Shown: positions 5,951-6,900 of the stretch, one piece after another
Position numbering within the stretch: position 1 is the stretch's first letter
Layout of the letters: every line of letters begins with the position of its first letter
DNA from: Pseudomonadota bacterium
GTDB lineage: Bacteria > Myxococcota_A > Polyangia > Polyangiales > Polyangiaceae
Assembly (NCBI GenBank): GCA_023418705.1
Contig: JAEZYZ010000146.1
Span: forward strand, 1-6,900
DNA length: 6,900 bases
Direction of reading: 5' to 3'
Notes under the pieces: model-generated
Database searches by the model: none
Seen by the model: the letters and a program-made list of their open reading frames with translations, nothing else
Told to the model about the DNA's origin: nothing
Made by a program: the position numbers and the translations under genes

Positions 5951-6529
5951 TGGATGGAATCGGGAAGGTCAATGTCAACCTGATCCACAAGTTCCAGACC
6001 GCGGAGGTGCTCAACAGCCGACGGGACGTGATCGTGATCGCCGACGAGGCGCACTGGTCCCAGTACGAGACGCTCGCCACCAACATGCGGGCTGCCCTGC
6101 CGAACGCGTTGTTCGTCGCGTTCACGGGCACCCCGCTCATCGCGGGCGAGGAACGGACGCGCGACCTCTTCGGCGACTGCGTGAGCATCTACGATTTTCA
6201 GCAGTCGATCGAGGACGGCGCTACCGTCCCGCGAGCAGCTCAGCGAAAAAGAGCTCGTCGTCTTCGACCTCCTGACCCGGCCCGGTCCCGACCTCACCAC
6301 CGCGGAGCGCAACGAGGTGAAGAAGGTCGCTCGCCAGCTCCTCGCGAAGCTCAACGACGTCCTGACCTTGGACTGGCAGAAGACCGCCCGCGCCCGCGCC
6401 CGCGTCCGCGACGCCATCGAGGCCGCCCTGGTCGACGGGCTCCCGCGAGCCTACACGCCGGACGTCTTCATGGAGAAGGCCGGGATCGTGTTCCAGCACG
6501 TGTACGAACGCTATGGGCGGGTGGCGTGA
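5950..6529 (+). pseudogene. Type I restriction subunit HsdR, internally deleted remnant
   Basis: Fragment of the ATP-dependent translocase/endonuclease subunit of a type I restriction-modification system. The first piece (about 5968-6231) carries the helicase motifs VIVIADEAHW (motif II, DEAH) and FVAFTGTPL (motif III), then FGDCVSIYDFQQSIEDGATV. At about 6226-6233 the reading jumps to another frame that gives REQLSEKELVVFDLLTRPGP and the C-terminal region ending VFQHVYERYGRVA at 6529. The N-terminal nuclease domain, the Walker A half of the first motor domain and the entire second motor domain are missing. A full HsdR is roughly 800-1100 residues; about 185 remain. The 5' limit is approximate because it meets the divergent, also truncated toxin gene. 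No HsdM or HsdS is visible. Confidence 0.85.
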
Positions 6530-6726
6530 TGCCGTGATGCGGAACGCGCCGCCGCATCAGGTCGCGCTGTCGCGGCGGGGCGGCACGACGCCTCGCATGC
6601 GGTCCATGTGCCGCCGGCCGAAGTCCTGCCATTTGCGCCTTGGTTGATGGCGGCTGGGCAGAGCCCGCTTGGGGAGCGGGCGTTGGTGGTGCTGGTGGTG
6701 CGCTTTCGGATCGCCGCGCCGGCGCC
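6530..6726. other. Intergenic stretch after hsdR remnant
   Basis: No gene is recognised. It contains a perfect 7-bp hairpin, GCCCGCT-TGGGG-AGCGGGC (6663-6681), which could end transcription although no T run follows, and an exact 9-base tandem duplication TGGTGGTGC at 6684-6701. Several frames are open here simply because the DNA is GC-rich. Confidence 0.4.
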
Positions 6727-6900
6727 GCCGGCTCTCCGCCTACCCGCGCCAGCGCAGCGAGCTCTCCGCGTACCCGCGCGACCGGCTCACCGTTCGCTTG
6801 CGCCCGCGCCAGCGCGGCGAGCTCCCCGCGCGATAGGCTCGCCGTGGGCCCGTGCCGGCGCGGCGAGCTCTCGCGCGATCGGCTCGCCGTGGGCCCGTGC
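6727..6900. repeat. Degenerate GC-rich tandem repeats with hairpins, running off the window
   Basis: GCGAGCTC recurs at 6757, 6817 and 6863. The last two units align over nearly 40 bases up to the window end, with one indel and two mismatches, ending in GGCTCGCCGTGGGCCCGTGC. The unit length is 46 bases at the end and 60 in the earlier, more diverged copy; a shorter relative starts near 6727. In both later units GGCGAGC pairs with GCTCGCC (6816-6822 with 6837-6843; 6862-6868 with 6882-6888). On the minus strand the units read as an alanine-rich peptide of the form G-E-P-I-A-R-E-L-A-A-P-A-R-A-H, interrupted by a one-base shift. Confidence 0.6.

Noticed and set aside
6608..6900. Plus-strand open frame from GTG at 6608 running off the window (VPPAEVLPFAPWLMAAGQ)
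   Set aside because: No ribosome site or recognised family; the second half is a translation of the tandem repeats into A/P/R-rich sequence. GC-rich DNA leaves several frames open here.
6727..6900. CRISPR array
   Set aside because: Repeats are imperfect and nearly contiguous with no unique spacers of even length.

Overview
The window is a high-GC bacterial chromosome segment. Its GC-rich third codon positions, GTG starts and long open shadow frames on both strands fit a Gram-negative such as a myxobacterium. The D-Ala-D-Ala ligase and the fused membrane/spermidine-synthase-like protein are compatible with that, but nothing here fixes the taxon.

Left part (1-4437) is ordinary, intact chromosome. 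A small four-helix-bundle protein of the 23S rRNA intervening-sequence family (33-356, +) is followed by D-alanine--D-alanine ligase, a peptidoglycan precursor enzyme (504-1511, +). Converging on it is a large gene on the minus strand (1567-4191) for a polytopic membrane protein with a C-terminal spermidine-synthase-like domain. A perfect GC-rich hairpin sits between the two convergent stops. A tRNA-Glu(UUC) gene (4363-4437, +) follows, with a plausible -35/-10 pair just upstream.

Right part (about 4438-6900) is a graveyard of defence and selfish modules. On the minus strand lie an intact HicB-like antitoxin (4815-5000) with only a 16-residue tail of its HicA toxin left behind it (4765-4815), and an intact HigA-like XRE antitoxin (5296-5658) preceded by a RelE/HigB-type toxin that has lost its N-terminus and carries a frameshift (about 5661-5950). 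On the plus strand is a twice-broken remnant of a type I restriction subunit HsdR (about 5950-6529). The HigB and HsdR remnants are divergent and both are cut at their 5' ends at the same place, so one deletion probably removed both gene heads. In both toxin-antitoxin pairs the antitoxin is complete and the toxin is destroyed.

The upstream region of hicB holds a 14-bp perfect palindrome and a second copy of its CTTGCAAGG core 22 bp away, a good operator candidate. The last 170 bases are degenerate GC-rich tandem repeats that run off the window. No convincing new, intact system is present. The main observations are the toxin-less antitoxin pair, the palindromic site, and the divergent active-site loop of the membrane spermidine-synthase-like protein.
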